From an uncultured bacterium (lineage in GTDB: Bacteria > Bacteroidota > Bacteroidia > Bacteroidales > Bacteroidaceae): a stretch of DNA of 34,886 bases. The stretch lies in the NCBI GenBank assembly GCA_946188155.1, contig CAMHUC010000038.1, positions 1 through 34,886 of the forward strand, given 5' to 3'. Positions 8,591 to 15,541 of the stretch are shown piece by piece. Under the pieces are notes generated by a model. The model did no database searches. It worked only from the letters and a program-made list of their open reading frames with translations, and was not told the DNA's origin. Position numbers and translations under genes: made by a program. Position 1 is the stretch's first letter. Each line of letters begins with the position of its first letter.

Positions 8591-8850
8591 AAAAAAGCGT
8601 GATACCGCCCTTATCGATGTCCCAAGGTCCTAGGAAAACCCATCTAAAACGAAAAGTCCAGTCCACGCCTATCAGCGTAGAGATGGTACTACTTCGTGTT
8701 TTAGATGTCGATTGAATTTCCTAGGTTCAGGGACATCACCGAATAGCACAATCGCTATGTTAATTTCCAACTAAGATCGCATCAGCACCTCCACTGAGGC
8801 TCAAAATCTGCCGTAGCAGCGTCGGGTCACGACGATTAGCCGATACTTGA
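8591..8850 (-). ncRNA. candidate structured leader RNA of the helicase-methyltransferase-AbiH operon
   Basis: The roughly 365 bases upstream of the helicase hold no supported gene but fold strongly. The main stem pairs 8616-8623 (GATGTCCC) with 8730-8737 (GGGACATC), continues with CCTAGG at 8629-8634 and 8720-8725, then a 10-bp stem 8641-8650/8698-8707, AAGT 8654-8657 with ACTT 8691-8694, and an apical stem ACGC 8665-8668 with GCGT 8675-8678. Further small hairpins lie on both sides, such as GGTCTT 8563-8568 with AAGACC 8575-8580, and CTGC...GCAG and CGTC...GACG on the promoter side. A minus-strand -7 box at 8853-8860 would start a transcript near 8848. A T-run on the minus strand at 8596-8591 could end a ~260-nt RNA, or transcription may run into the helicase gene. 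It does not match tmRNA, RNase P RNA or SRP RNA signatures that I know. Strand choice rests on the promoter; the function is unknown. Confidence 0.5.
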
Positions 8851-8852
8851 TG

Positions 8853-8860
8853 CAAAGGTA
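8853..8860 (-). promoter_or_regulatory. -7 promoter box upstream of the structured leader
   Basis: The plus strand CAAAGGTA reads TACCTTTG on the minus strand, matching TAnnTTTG. It points toward the structured leader and the helicase-methyltransferase-AbiH genes and would give a leader of about 360 nt before the helicase start. No good TTTG is seen at the -33 position. Confidence 0.5.
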
Positions 8861-8871
8861 GCAAAATAATT

Positions 8872-9180
8872 TCAGAAATGAACAGATTGGCACAAATTTA
8901 CACAATATTTAATAATATCAGATGGTTTTAGGGAAGTCGTTTCGTTCTTTTGGGTAGTAAATTCTATCTTAGTTTCAGCCGCCATGTCCTGTAGCTCTTC
9001 CATGTCTTTCTTTCCGAGTTTGAAGGACTTTCCCGTTTCATGGTTCATCCAGTCCCAGATGATGCGGGCATGAAGGTTGGGTTGCCAGGTTGACGGGTCA
9101 TCAGGGTTGGTATAATGGCCCTCATCCTTATGGATATGTATCTGGATGGCTCTGACTCCCCATCGTTCCTGCACTTTCTG
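8872..9180 (-). pseudogene. fragment of a plasmid mobilization (Mob/Pre-type) relaxase
   Basis: About 100 residues remain. They include 'H-I-H-K-D-E-G-H-Y' followed by 'N-L-H-A-R-I-I-W-D-W-M-N-H-E-T-G-K-S-F-K-L-G-K-K-D' and a helix 'M-E-E-L-Q-D-M-A-A'. This pattern of His-x-x-x-Asp-Glu and 'N-L-H-A-x-I' plus 'H-E-T-G-K-S' is characteristic of Bacteroidota mobilization relaxases, whose intact forms are several hundred residues long. An in-frame stop lies just upstream at about 9181-9183 and the only start is a GTG, so the N-terminal part with the catalytic Tyr region is gone. The C-terminal region also ends early. It is best read as the relic of a mobilizable element, marking the border between the defence region and the xylan genes. 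Confidence 0.72.
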
Positions 9181-9225
9181 TTAGGTCTCCGTCAGGTCTG
9201 GGACGAGGAGTCGTCGGCTTATCGG

Positions 9226-9720
9226 CTATGCGTACCTCACCAGAGCCTGGCGGACGGCCTTGCGAGCGGTGCCGAGACGGTGTTCTACGCTCTTGTAGCC
9301 CTCGCCCAGGCGGCGGGAGATCTCGCTGACCTTCATGCCGCCATAGATGTGCAGGCGATATATCTCGCGACAGTTCTCGGGCACTCGGGCCAGACTGCGC
9401 TCCAGCTGTGCGGTTATCTCGCTGACACTTAATACAGACTCGGCATTGTCGGCTGTCCTTGATGTGTGTTTCAGATAGTGCTCGTAGGCATCGAAGCTAT
9501 GGCGGCGGCGGTAGTGGTCGGTTATCAGGTTGCGTGCGGCGGTATAGACAAGTGCCGGCAGGGTGGTCTCAGTGACCATCCTGCCGGAAGTAAGGAGGCG
9601 AAGGAAGACATCCTGAACGATGTCTTCCGCCTCATCGCCACCGCCAAGACGGCTGCTGACGTATGCAAGCAGCTCGTCGCGGTGACTGCTGTAATAGTTG
9701 ATTAATAAGTTGATGTTCAT
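9226..9720 (-). CDS. ECF-type RNA polymerase sigma factor
   Basis: This 164-residue protein has sigma region 2 with 'D-E-A-E-D-I-V-Q-D-V-F-L-R-L-L' (about 28-43) and region 4 with 'V-P-E-N-C-R-E-I-Y-R-L-H' followed by a helix-turn-helix 'M-K-V-S-E-I-S-R-R-L-G-E-G-Y-K-S-V-E-H-R-L' near the C-terminus. This is the usual length for an extracytoplasmic-function sigma factor, which binds core polymerase and directs it to a specific promoter set. Its ATG overlaps the stop of the GH43 gene by four bases, so it is translationally coupled to the xylan operon. In Bacteroidota such sigma factors often sit beside a FecR-like anti-sigma gene; none is visible here. Possible targets are the xylan or SusC/D promoters, but this is inference. 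Confidence 0.9.
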   Translation of the reverse strand: MNINLLINYYSSHRDELLAYVSSRLGGGDEAEDIVQDVFLRLLTSGRMVTETTLPALVYTAARNLITDHYRRRHSFDAYEHYLKHTSRTADNAESVLSVSEITAQLERSLARVPENCREIYRLHIYGGMKVSEISRRLGEGYKSVEHRLGTARKAVRQALVRYA

Positions 9721-10721
9721 TCATTGATCACCTTCTGGATGGTGCCGTCCTCATTGTAGAACAGTCGCTGCACCTTCAGTGAGCGCAGGTGGGTGATGCC
9801 GTTGGAAGGCACGCAGTCGTGGTAGAAGAGGAACCACTCGCCCTTGTACTCCACGATGCTGTGGTGGGTAGTCCAGCCCACGACGGGGTCAAGGATGACA
9901 CCCTGATAGGTGAACGGGCCGTAGGGATTATCGCCGATGGCGTAGCATAGCAGATGGCTGTCGCCGGTGGAGTAGCTGAAGTAGTACTTGCCGTCCTTCT
10001 TGTGCATCCACGATGCCTCGAAGAAGCGGTGCGGGTCGCCGGCCTTCAGGGGCTGTCCGTCCTTGTCAACCACCAGCACTGACCGGGGTGCCTCGGCGAA
10101 CTGCATCACGTCGTCGCTCAGACGAGCCACGAAGCTGGGCAGGGCGGGCACGTCGGCAGGAGCGAAGAGCTGCGTCTTCTTGTCGGCAGCAGGACCTAAG
10201 TCCACGCCACCCTCCTTCACCAACTTCTCAGGGGCTTGATACCACTGCAGCTGTCCGCCCCAGAGTCCGCCGAAGTAGACGTATATCTGTCCGTCATCAT
10301 CTTTGAATACGCTGGGGTCGATGCTCATGGAGCCGCGCATGGGCTGCTCCTGCGGCACGAACGGGCCTTCGGGCTTGTCAGCGACGGCCACGCCAAGGTG
10401 GAACACGCCATTATAATCCTTGGCAGAGAAGATGAGGTAGTACTTGCCGCCCTTCTCGACGACATCGTTGTCCCACATCTGCTTCTCGGCCCAGGGTACC
10501 TGGCTGACATCGAGGATCACGCCGTGGTCGGTCACCTCACCGTTCTCCACATCGTCGAGGGAGAGCACGTGGTAGTCCTTCATCTGGAAGTGACCGCCGT
10601 CATCGTCGAAGGCTGCACCTGCCTCCCAGTCGTGGCTGGGATAGATGTATAGACGGCCGTTAAACACATTGGCAGAAGGGTCTGCCATATAGTCGCTTGG
10701 GAAAAGATAACGAGGCTTCAT
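9717..10721 (-). CDS. xynB: glycoside hydrolase family 43 beta-xylosidase/arabinofuranosidase
   Basis: This 334-residue protein shows the GH43 five-blade propeller signature. The likely general base is Asp14 in 'M-A-D-P-S', the pKa-modulating Asp is Asp135 in 'S-I-D-P-S-V-F', and the general acid is Glu235 in 'F-F-E-A-S-W'. GH43 enzymes remove xylose or arabinose from xylo-oligosaccharides with inversion. There is no signal peptide, so it should act in the cytoplasm on oligosaccharides imported by the linked symporter. It follows the GH10 xylanase gene on the same strand with a 51-base gap made largely of 8-nt repeats, and overlaps the sigma-factor gene downstream. The order xylanase-GH43 matches the xynA-xynB pair described in Prevotella bryantii, which is the basis for the symbol. 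Substrate preference (xylose versus arabinose) cannot be decided from sequence. Confidence 0.88.
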   Translation of the reverse strand: MKPRYLFPSDYMADPSANVFNGRLYIYPSHDWEAGAAFDDDGGHFQMKDYHVLSLDDVENGEVTDHGVILDVSQVPWAEKQMWDNDVVEKGGKYYLIFSAKDYNGVFHLGVAVADKPEGPFVPQEQPMRGSMSIDPSVFKDDDGQIYVYFGGLWGGQLQWYQAPEKLVKEGGVDLGPAADKKTQLFAPADVPALPSFVARLSDDVMQFAEAPRSVLVVDKDGQPLKAGDPHRFFEASWMHKKDGKYYFSYSTGDSHLLCYAIGDNPYGPFTYQGVILDPVVGWTTHHSIVEYKGEWFLFYHDCVPSNGITHLRSLKVQRLFYNEDGTIQKVINE

Positions 10722-10738
10722 GATTTTCTTATTTTTTT

Positions 10739-10778
10739 CGTTATGACGTTATGTCGTTATGTCGTTATGACGTTATTT
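10739..10778. repeat. five tandem 8-nt units in the xynA-xynB gap
   Basis: Five units run in tandem: CGTTATGA, CGTTATGT, CGTTATGT, CGTTATGA and CGTTATTT. The last overlaps the stop codon of the xylanase gene (10773-10775). The array fills most of the space between the two co-transcribed genes. Confidence 0.85.
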
Positions 10779-11888
10779 ATAGAGATTAATGATGCTCTTG
10801 ACGACGGGCTTCTCACCGTAGCAGCGATCGAAGAGCAGGCCATAGTTGGTGCGCCCCCGGACGGGGAAGTCGTTGAGCCACGAGTTGGCATCGCTGATGC
10901 CCCAGAGGGTGACGCGGCTGATCTGCGAGCTGTGGCGCTTGTAGATACTGAAGAACTGCATCCAGCGGTCGTCCACCTTCTTGGCCACGTCCTTCGGCAG
11001 GCCGGCAGAATATGGGTTATACTTCTGCTGCAACTCGAAGCTCTGGTTGATATCGGCACCACCGAATCCCTCGGGGTTTGGCAGCACGTTCAGGTCGAGC
11101 TCGGTAATCATCACCTTCACCCCCGTGGCAGCGAAGGCATCGATGCTCTTCTCGTACTCCGTCAGGTCGGGATAGTCCATGCCGTTATGGCTTTGCATGC
11201 CTACGCCGTCGATGCGCAGCCCCTTGGCCTTCAGGCTCTTCACCAACCGGCAGACGGCCTCGCGCTTGCCCGGCTTCGACATGGAGTAGTCATTATAGTA
11301 AAGCTCGGCATTGGGGTCTGCCTCATGGGCCGCCCGGAAGCAGATCTCGATAAACTCCTCGCCGAGTATCTTGTAGAGGGGCGACTGCCGCCAGGAGCCG
11401 TCGTCCTCGATGGCCTCGTTGACCACGTCCCAGCCGTGAACCTGTCCTTTGTAATGACCTACTACGGTGGCGATATGCTTCTCCAGTCGGCTCTTGAGCA
11501 CCTCCTTCGACACCAGCCGGCCCCAGCTGTCGGTGAACAGCCACTCGGGGGCCTGTGAATGCCAGCACAGGTTATGGCCGATAATCTTCAGACCGTTCTG
11601 CCGACAGTAGCCCACAAACTTGTCGGCCACGCGGAAGTCGAAGAGTCCCTCGGCGGGCTGCAGCACTTCCATCTTCATACAGTTCTCGGCAGTGGCACAG
11701 TTGAAGTGCTTCTTCACCACAGCAGTGGCTGCAGCGTCCTGGCCGTCACTCTGCCACTGGTTGAGTGAGGTGCCTATCAGGCAGTATTTGCCCACGGCAT
11801 CCTTCAGGCCGTCTTGAGCCATCAAGGGGGTAACACTTAGGCTTAACGCCAGTAGACACGCCAGTTTCCTGTAATTCTTTCTTTCCAT
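10773..11888 (-). CDS. xynA: glycoside hydrolase family 10 endo-1,4-beta-xylanase
   Basis: This 371-residue protein starts with a signal peptide (charged start, hydrophobic core at about 9-22, Met-Ala-Gln cleavage region near 25) and continues as one GH10 TIM barrel. The acid/base Glu158 lies in 'W-D-V-V-N-E-A' and the nucleophile Glu263 in 'I-T-E-L-D-L'. 'H-N-L-C-W-H-S-Q' (105-112) is the usual substrate-binding strand. GH10 enzymes cleave internal xylan bonds with retention. The signal sequence puts it in the periplasm or outside; there is no carbohydrate-binding module, and the size is that of a bare catalytic domain. It sits 22 bases after the symporter gene xynD and precedes xynB, so endo-cleavage, import and trimming are encoded in one operon. 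Symbol by similarity of gene order to the P. bryantii cluster. Confidence 0.93.
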   Translation of the reverse strand: MERKNYRKLACLLALSLSVTPLMAQDGLKDAVGKYCLIGTSLNQWQSDGQDAAATAVVKKHFNCATAENCMKMEVLQPAEGLFDFRVADKFVGYCRQNGLKIIGHNLCWHSQAPEWLFTDSWGRLVSKEVLKSRLEKHIATVVGHYKGQVHGWDVVNEAIEDDGSWRQSPLYKILGEEFIEICFRAAHEADPNAELYYNDYSMSKPGKREAVCRLVKSLKAKGLRIDGVGMQSHNGMDYPDLTEYEKSIDAFAATGVKVMITELDLNVLPNPEGFGGADINQSFELQQKYNPYSAGLPKDVAKKVDDRWMQFFSIYKRHSSQISRVTLWGISDANSWLNDFPVRGRTNYGLLFDRCYGEKPVVKSIINLYK

Positions 11889-11910
11889 CTTTACATTGTC
11901 TTAGTTATAA

Positions 11911-13368
11911 TTATATGATATCGTCTTCATCAGTTTCCATGTTGCGGCGGCGTGCAGCCAGCTCTGCCTGCATCTTTATATTGTAGCTCTTCGAGATGGG
12001 GTAAAAGTAGAGTGCCAGCACACCGATGCCGAAGAGTACGGCAGGTATGATACTCGACACCAGCCGGATGCCCTCCATCGCACTCTCATTCTGACAGGCA
12101 ACGTTGCCTGCCTGATAGCCGAAGGCAGAGATGATGATACCGGCGAGAGCGCCACCGATGCCCAGACCCACCTTGAGAGCCATCACGATGCCCGAGAAGC
12201 AGAAGCCCGTGGCGCGGCGGTAGTTCTCATACTCGATATGGTCGGCCACGTCGGCAATCATGGCCCATAGCAGCGGGATGGTAGGCGCGTAGGCCAGCGA
12301 CTTCATGAAGTTCAGCGCAAAGAGCAGCCCTACGTCCGTAGGCGACGGGATATAGAAAAGAGCCGTGAAGAAGGTGCAGAGCGACAGGCACACCATGAAC
12401 ACCTTCTTCTTGCCATACTTGTTGGCCAGGAAGCGCGAGAGGAAGATGACGCCGAGGAACTGCACGATGGCACCCATCATATTGAACACCGAGAACCCCA
12501 CGGAATAGGCATTGCTGATATTGTCGTACAGACCGAAGAAATGCAGGAAGTCGTAGAGGGACTTCTGGTCGACGTTATACTGGAAATAGAAGCTCATGGC
12601 CGACCCCCACACCGCCAGGGTGATGAACAGCGAGAAGGTAAGCAGGAACATGGCCGTCCACGACACGTCGGAAACCGTGTTCTTGATATCCTCCATCATG
12701 TCGATATCCTGCTTGGGAGGCGGCTGGATGCGCTCACGGCTGACGGCAAAGGTGATGACGAAGAACACGAGAGCCACTGCGGCAAAGAGGCCTATGGTAC
12801 ACAGCCAGCCGTGCTGCAGGTTGCCCTGCCCGAAGCGGTCTACCAATGGCAGCGTCATGCCTTGCACCACAAACTGCGCGATGGTGACGGCGATGAACCG
12901 GATGGTAGTGATATTGGTGCGCTCCTTGATGTCGCTCGTGATGACACCGCCAAGGGAAGTATAAGGTATATTATTAAAAGAGTACGCAACGAGCAGCAGC
13001 ACGTACGACACCGTGGCGTAGGTGGCCACCTGAGCATTGTCCTCGATACCGGGATTGTAGAAGGCTAAGAGATAAAACACGCAGAACGGGATGGCCGTCC
13101 ACAACACCCAGGGGCGGTATTTACCCCACCGCGTCTGCGTGCGGTCGGCCAGAATGCCCACTGCCGGGTCTATGAGGGCCGCCACCACATTGGCGATGAG
13201 CAGCACGCTGCCGGCAACAGCCCCGTCGAGTCCAAACACGTCGGTGTAGAACTTCAACTGGAAGATCATCATCATCTGGAACGCAAGATTGGCGCCGGCG
13301 TCACCTAAAGAGTAGCCGATTTTCTCACGCAATGATATCTGCTGTGGTTTATCGTTGTTTGAAATCAT
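11911..13368 (-). CDS. xynD: GPH-family sugar:cation symporter (MFS), xylan operon
   Basis: This 485-residue membrane protein has about twelve hydrophobic segments. Its N-terminus 'L-R-E-K-I-G-Y-S-L-G-D-A-G-A-N-L-A-F-Q' is the hallmark of the glycoside-pentoside-hexuronide:cation symporter family, supported by 'D-P-A-V-G-I-L-A-D-R-T' at the first cytoplasmic loop and 'A-M-I-A-D-V-A-D-H-I-E-Y' in the second half. Members import oligosaccharides or pentosides with Na+ or H+ across the inner membrane. It is the first gene of the leftward operon with xynA, xynB and the sigma factor, so xylo-oligosaccharides are the likely cargo. The C-terminus is a charged cytoplasmic tail. Its -7 box ends only four bases before the ATG, so the message may be nearly leaderless. 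The symbol follows the P. bryantii cluster; the substrate is inferred. Confidence 0.87.
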   Translation of the reverse strand: MISNNDKPQQISLREKIGYSLGDAGANLAFQMMMIFQLKFYTDVFGLDGAVAGSVLLIANVVAALIDPAVGILADRTQTRWGKYRPWVLWTAIPFCVFYLLAFYNPGIEDNAQVATYATVSYVLLLVAYSFNNIPYTSLGGVITSDIKERTNITTIRFIAVTIAQFVVQGMTLPLVDRFGQGNLQHGWLCTIGLFAAVALVFFVITFAVSRERIQPPPKQDIDMMEDIKNTVSDVSWTAMFLLTFSLFITLAVWGSAMSFYFQYNVDQKSLYDFLHFFGLYDNISNAYSVGFSVFNMMGAIVQFLGVIFLSRFLANKYGKKKVFMVCLSLCTFFTALFYIPSPTDVGLLFALNFMKSLAYAPTIPLLWAMIADVADHIEYENYRRATGFCFSGIVMALKVGLGIGGALAGIIISAFGYQAGNVACQNESAMEGIRLVSSIIPAVLFGIGVLALYFYPISKSYNIKMQAELAARRRNMETDEDDII

Positions 13369-13372
13369 GCCG

Positions 13373-13380
13373 CAAAGTTA
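13373..13380 (-). promoter_or_regulatory. -7 promoter box of the xynD-xynA-xynB-sigma operon
   Basis: The minus strand reads TAACTTTG, then CGGC, then the ATG of xynD at 13368. It matches TAnnTTTG, so transcription would begin about at the start codon. No TTTG is seen 19 bases further upstream. Confidence 0.55.
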
Positions 13381-13486
13381 CGTACATTTCCACAAACCCA
13401 CGTTTTAAAATGTCACAGATGCTTTCTCTGATGTTTCATTTCGGAAGAAAAGTTCCATTTCCTGCCATTTCAACGCGCTTTTTTAG

Positions 13487-13494
13487 TATATTTG
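13487..13494 (+). promoter_or_regulatory. -7 promoter box of xynE and the following symporter
   Basis: TATATTTG matches TAnnTTTG and lies 40 bases before the xynE ATG. The 166-base gap between xynD and xynE therefore holds two divergent promoters and is the natural place for an operator; no clear inverted-repeat operator was found. The -33 element is poor. Confidence 0.6.
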
Positions 13495-13534
13495 CATCGA
13501 TTTTCATGGCACAAGGCCTCTATCAGAACAGTTT

Positions 13535-15505
13535 ATGAAGAAATTACTATTTACCATCGCCACGCTTATCTTGGCTTCGACGTTAGAAGCCAAGGTCACT
13601 CTGCCTGGGCTCTTCCAGTCGGGCATGGTGATGCAGCGCGGCAAACCCATTCCTGTCTGGGGGTGGGCTGACAAGGGCGAACAGGTGTCCATCCTGTTCA
13701 ACAAGAAACAGTATTCCACCACTGCCGACGACCAGGGGCGCTGGCGCATCGACCTGCCGAAGATGAAGGCCGGAGGCCCCTATATAATAGAGGTGAGAGG
13801 TGAGGGGCAAGAGGTGAGAGAAATCACCGACGTGCTCATCGGCGACGTATGGCTCTGCTCCGGGCAGTCGAATATCGACGTACACATCGAGCGCGTCTAT
13901 CCGCAATACGTACAGGAAATCGACAGCTATGAGAACCCGCAGATCCGGCTCTTCCGCGTGCAGAACGATACCGACACCCACGGCCCGAAGAGTGACATAC
14001 GGCCCACCGCCATCAACTGGAAGCCGCTGACGAAGCAGAATGCCTGGCCCTTCTCCGCCGTAGGCTACTTCCTCGGCAAGCGGATGTATGAGAAGACCCG
14101 TGTGCCGCAGGGCATCATCGTCAACAGCTGGGGAGGCACGCCCATCGAGGCCTGGATATCAGCCGACTCGCTGCGTAATGACTACCCCATGCTGCTCAAA
14201 CGAACGGAGATGATGCAGAGCGACAAATATGTGGAAGTGCAAAGGCAGGCCAATGCCCTCGCCTCGCAGCAATGGCAGCAGATACTCGATGGCGACGACC
14301 CCGGACTGAGCCAGCAGTGGACATCGCCCGACTACGATGACGCCTCGTGGCAGGCCATCAACCAGTACGACTGGCAGTGGCGCGGCACAGGCACCGTGTG
14401 GCTCCGCCAGCACATACAGATAGACAAGGCCCATGCCGGCAAGCCAGCCCGACTGCTGCTGGGCACGCTCTTCGACCAGGACGTCACCTACGTGAACGGT
14501 CGCGAGGTGGGACACACCTACTACCAGTACCCCCCGCGCCGCTACGACCTGCCCGAGGGCCTGCTCCGCGAGGGCGACAACGTCATCACCATCCGCTTCA
14601 TCAATAAGTACGGGGCCGTTCACTTCATCCCCCAGAAGCCCTATCTGATAGCCTTCGGCGATGACCGTTTCTCGCAGAACCCGCTGCCCGACGACATCAT
14701 TCCGCTCGCAGCAACGTGGAAGATGCACGTAGGAACCCAGATGCCTGCCTGCCCCGGCGGCGACGTGTCGCTGCAGAACCTGCCGACCACGCTCTACAAT
14801 GCCGTGGTACATCCCCTGGCTCCCTACGCCCTGAGCGGCGTCGTGTGGTATCAGGGAGAGTCGAACACCGGCAACCCCGCTCCCTACGCCGACTATCTCA
14901 GGAAGATGATTGGTTGCTGGCGTGACTTGTGGCACGATCAGCAGATGCCTTTCACCATCGTTCAGCTGGCCAACCACGACGGACGCCAGCAGACGGGCAA
15001 CCCGCAGCCCCTCACGCCGCAGACGGAACCTGTGAACAGCGGCTGGGCACGTCTGCGCGAGGCGCAGCGCACCGTTGCCAAGGCTGACCCAAGGGCCGAA
15101 CTGGCCGTCATCCTCGACTTGGGTGAGACCGTCGACATCCATCCGCTCCGCAAGAAAGAGGTGGCCGAGCGCATCGGCCTCTGCTTCGACCGTCTGGTAT
15201 ATAATAATAAGGTGAAGCTCTCGCCCGAGGTCATCGACGTCAAGCTGACAGGCAACAATATCCAGCTCATACTCGACCAGCCTATACAGGAAGGCGACCT
15301 CTACACATTTGAGGTGGCCGACGAGGGGAAGGTTTTCCATAACATCCCTATGCCCGCCATAGGCAAGGGAAATGTCATTACGATTCCCAATCCCGCTTTC
15401 AAGCCAACGGCCATACGCTATGCCTGGAAAGACGCCCCCCAGCAGGCCAATGTCCGATCACTCAGCGGACTCCCCATGTCGTCCTTCGAATTGAAAATAG
15501 AATAA
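13535..15505 (+). CDS. xynE: SGNH-family carbohydrate acetylesterase (sialate O-acetylesterase-like), xylan-linked
   Basis: This 656-residue exported protein has a signal peptide ending near residue 19 (Leu-Glu-Ala-Lys) and the SASA-type esterase blocks: 'G-Q-S-N' with nucleophile Ser112 (110-113), 'Y-Q-G-E-S-N' (439-444) and 'D-I-H-P' with Asp534 and His536. Between the first two lies a beta-sandwich insert (about 262-370: 'D-D-A-S-W', 'T-V-W-L-R', 'V-N-G-R-E-V-G', 'G-D-N-V-I-T-I-R') like the jelly-roll of beta-galactosidases, a usual feature of the longer family members. Such enzymes remove O-acetyl groups from sugars. Its place between two symporter genes and opposite xynDAB suggests acetylated xylan as substrate, not sialic acid. 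It corresponds to xynE of the P. bryantii cluster. A GAGGTGA heptad array lies in frame at residues 86-96. The symporter gene follows after 36 bases. Confidence 0.88.
   Translation: MKKLLFTIATLILASTLEAKVTLPGLFQSGMVMQRGKPIPVWGWADKGEQVSILFNKKQYSTTADDQGRWRIDLPKMKAGGPYIIEVRGEGQEVREITDVLIGDVWLCSGQSNIDVHIERVYPQYVQEIDSYENPQIRLFRVQNDTDTHGPKSDIRPTAINWKPLTKQNAWPFSAVGYFLGKRMYEKTRVPQGIIVNSWGGTPIEAWISADSLRNDYPMLLKRTEMMQSDKYVEVQRQANALASQQWQQILDGDDPGLSQQWTSPDYDDASWQAINQYDWQWRGTGTVWLRQHIQIDKAHAGKPARLLLGTLFDQDVTYVNGREVGHTYYQYPPRRYDLPEGLLREGDNVITIRFINKYGAVHFIPQKPYLIAFGDDRFSQNPLPDDIIPLAATWKMHVGTQMPACPGGDVSLQNLPTTLYNAVVHPLAPYALSGVVWYQGESNTGNPAPYADYLRKMIGCWRDLWHDQQMPFTIVQLANHDGRQQTGNPQPLTPQTEPVNSGWARLREAQRTVAKADPRAELAVILDLGETVDIHPLRKKEVAERIGLCFDRLVYNNKVKLSPEVIDVKLTGNNIQLILDQPIQEGDLYTFEVADEGKVFHNIPMPAIGKGNVITIPNPAFKPTAIRYAWKDAPQQANVRSLSGLPMSSFELKIE
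13790..13820. repeat. GAGGTGA heptad array inside xynE
   Basis: Four 7-nt units GAGGTGA, GAGGTGA, GGGGCAA, GAGGTGA and a partial fifth are read in frame as a short Glu/Val/Arg/Gly-rich stretch just before the catalytic Gly-Gln-Ser-Asn block. The same unit type occurs in the methyltransferase gene at 4155-4189. Confidence 0.7.
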
Positions 15506-15541
15506 AATAGTAAATAGTAAATCCGTAAATCGTAAATCATC
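15506..15541. repeat. GTAAAT-type tandem repeat between xynE and the second symporter
   Basis: The whole gap between the xynE stop and the next ATG consists of GTAAAT-based units of 7-8 nt (GTAAATA, GTAAATCC, GTAAATC, GTAAATC) with a degenerate first copy. It directly precedes the start codon, where a ribosome binding site would normally be; no Shine-Dalgarno sequence is seen, as usual in this phylum. Confidence 0.75.

Noticed and set aside
7864..8715. 283-codon plus-strand frame crossing from the helicase gene into the leader region
   Set aside because: Most of it is antisense to the PLD domain, and its end runs through strongly paired RNA stems. No domain is recognisable.
8616..8737. Invertible promoter segment for phase variation
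   Set aside because: The inverted arms fit an RNA stem with internal loops; the promoter box lies outside the arms and no invertase gene is near.
8500..8850. tmRNA, RNase P RNA, SRP RNA or a retron ncRNA
   Set aside because: None of the conserved core sequences of the first three is present, and no reverse transcriptase gene lies near, so a retron is not supported.
10739..10778. CRISPR array or other spacer-repeat system
   Set aside because: The repeats are 8 nt and directly tandem without spacers. No cas gene is in the window, and none of the other repeat arrays has the repeat-spacer layout.
14159..15340. Long open frame (393 codons) on the minus strand opposite xynE
   Set aside because: It lies wholly antisense to a gene with clear signal peptide and esterase motifs, and its residue make-up (Val, Leu, Gly, His rich) is typical of a shadow frame in GC-rich coding DNA.
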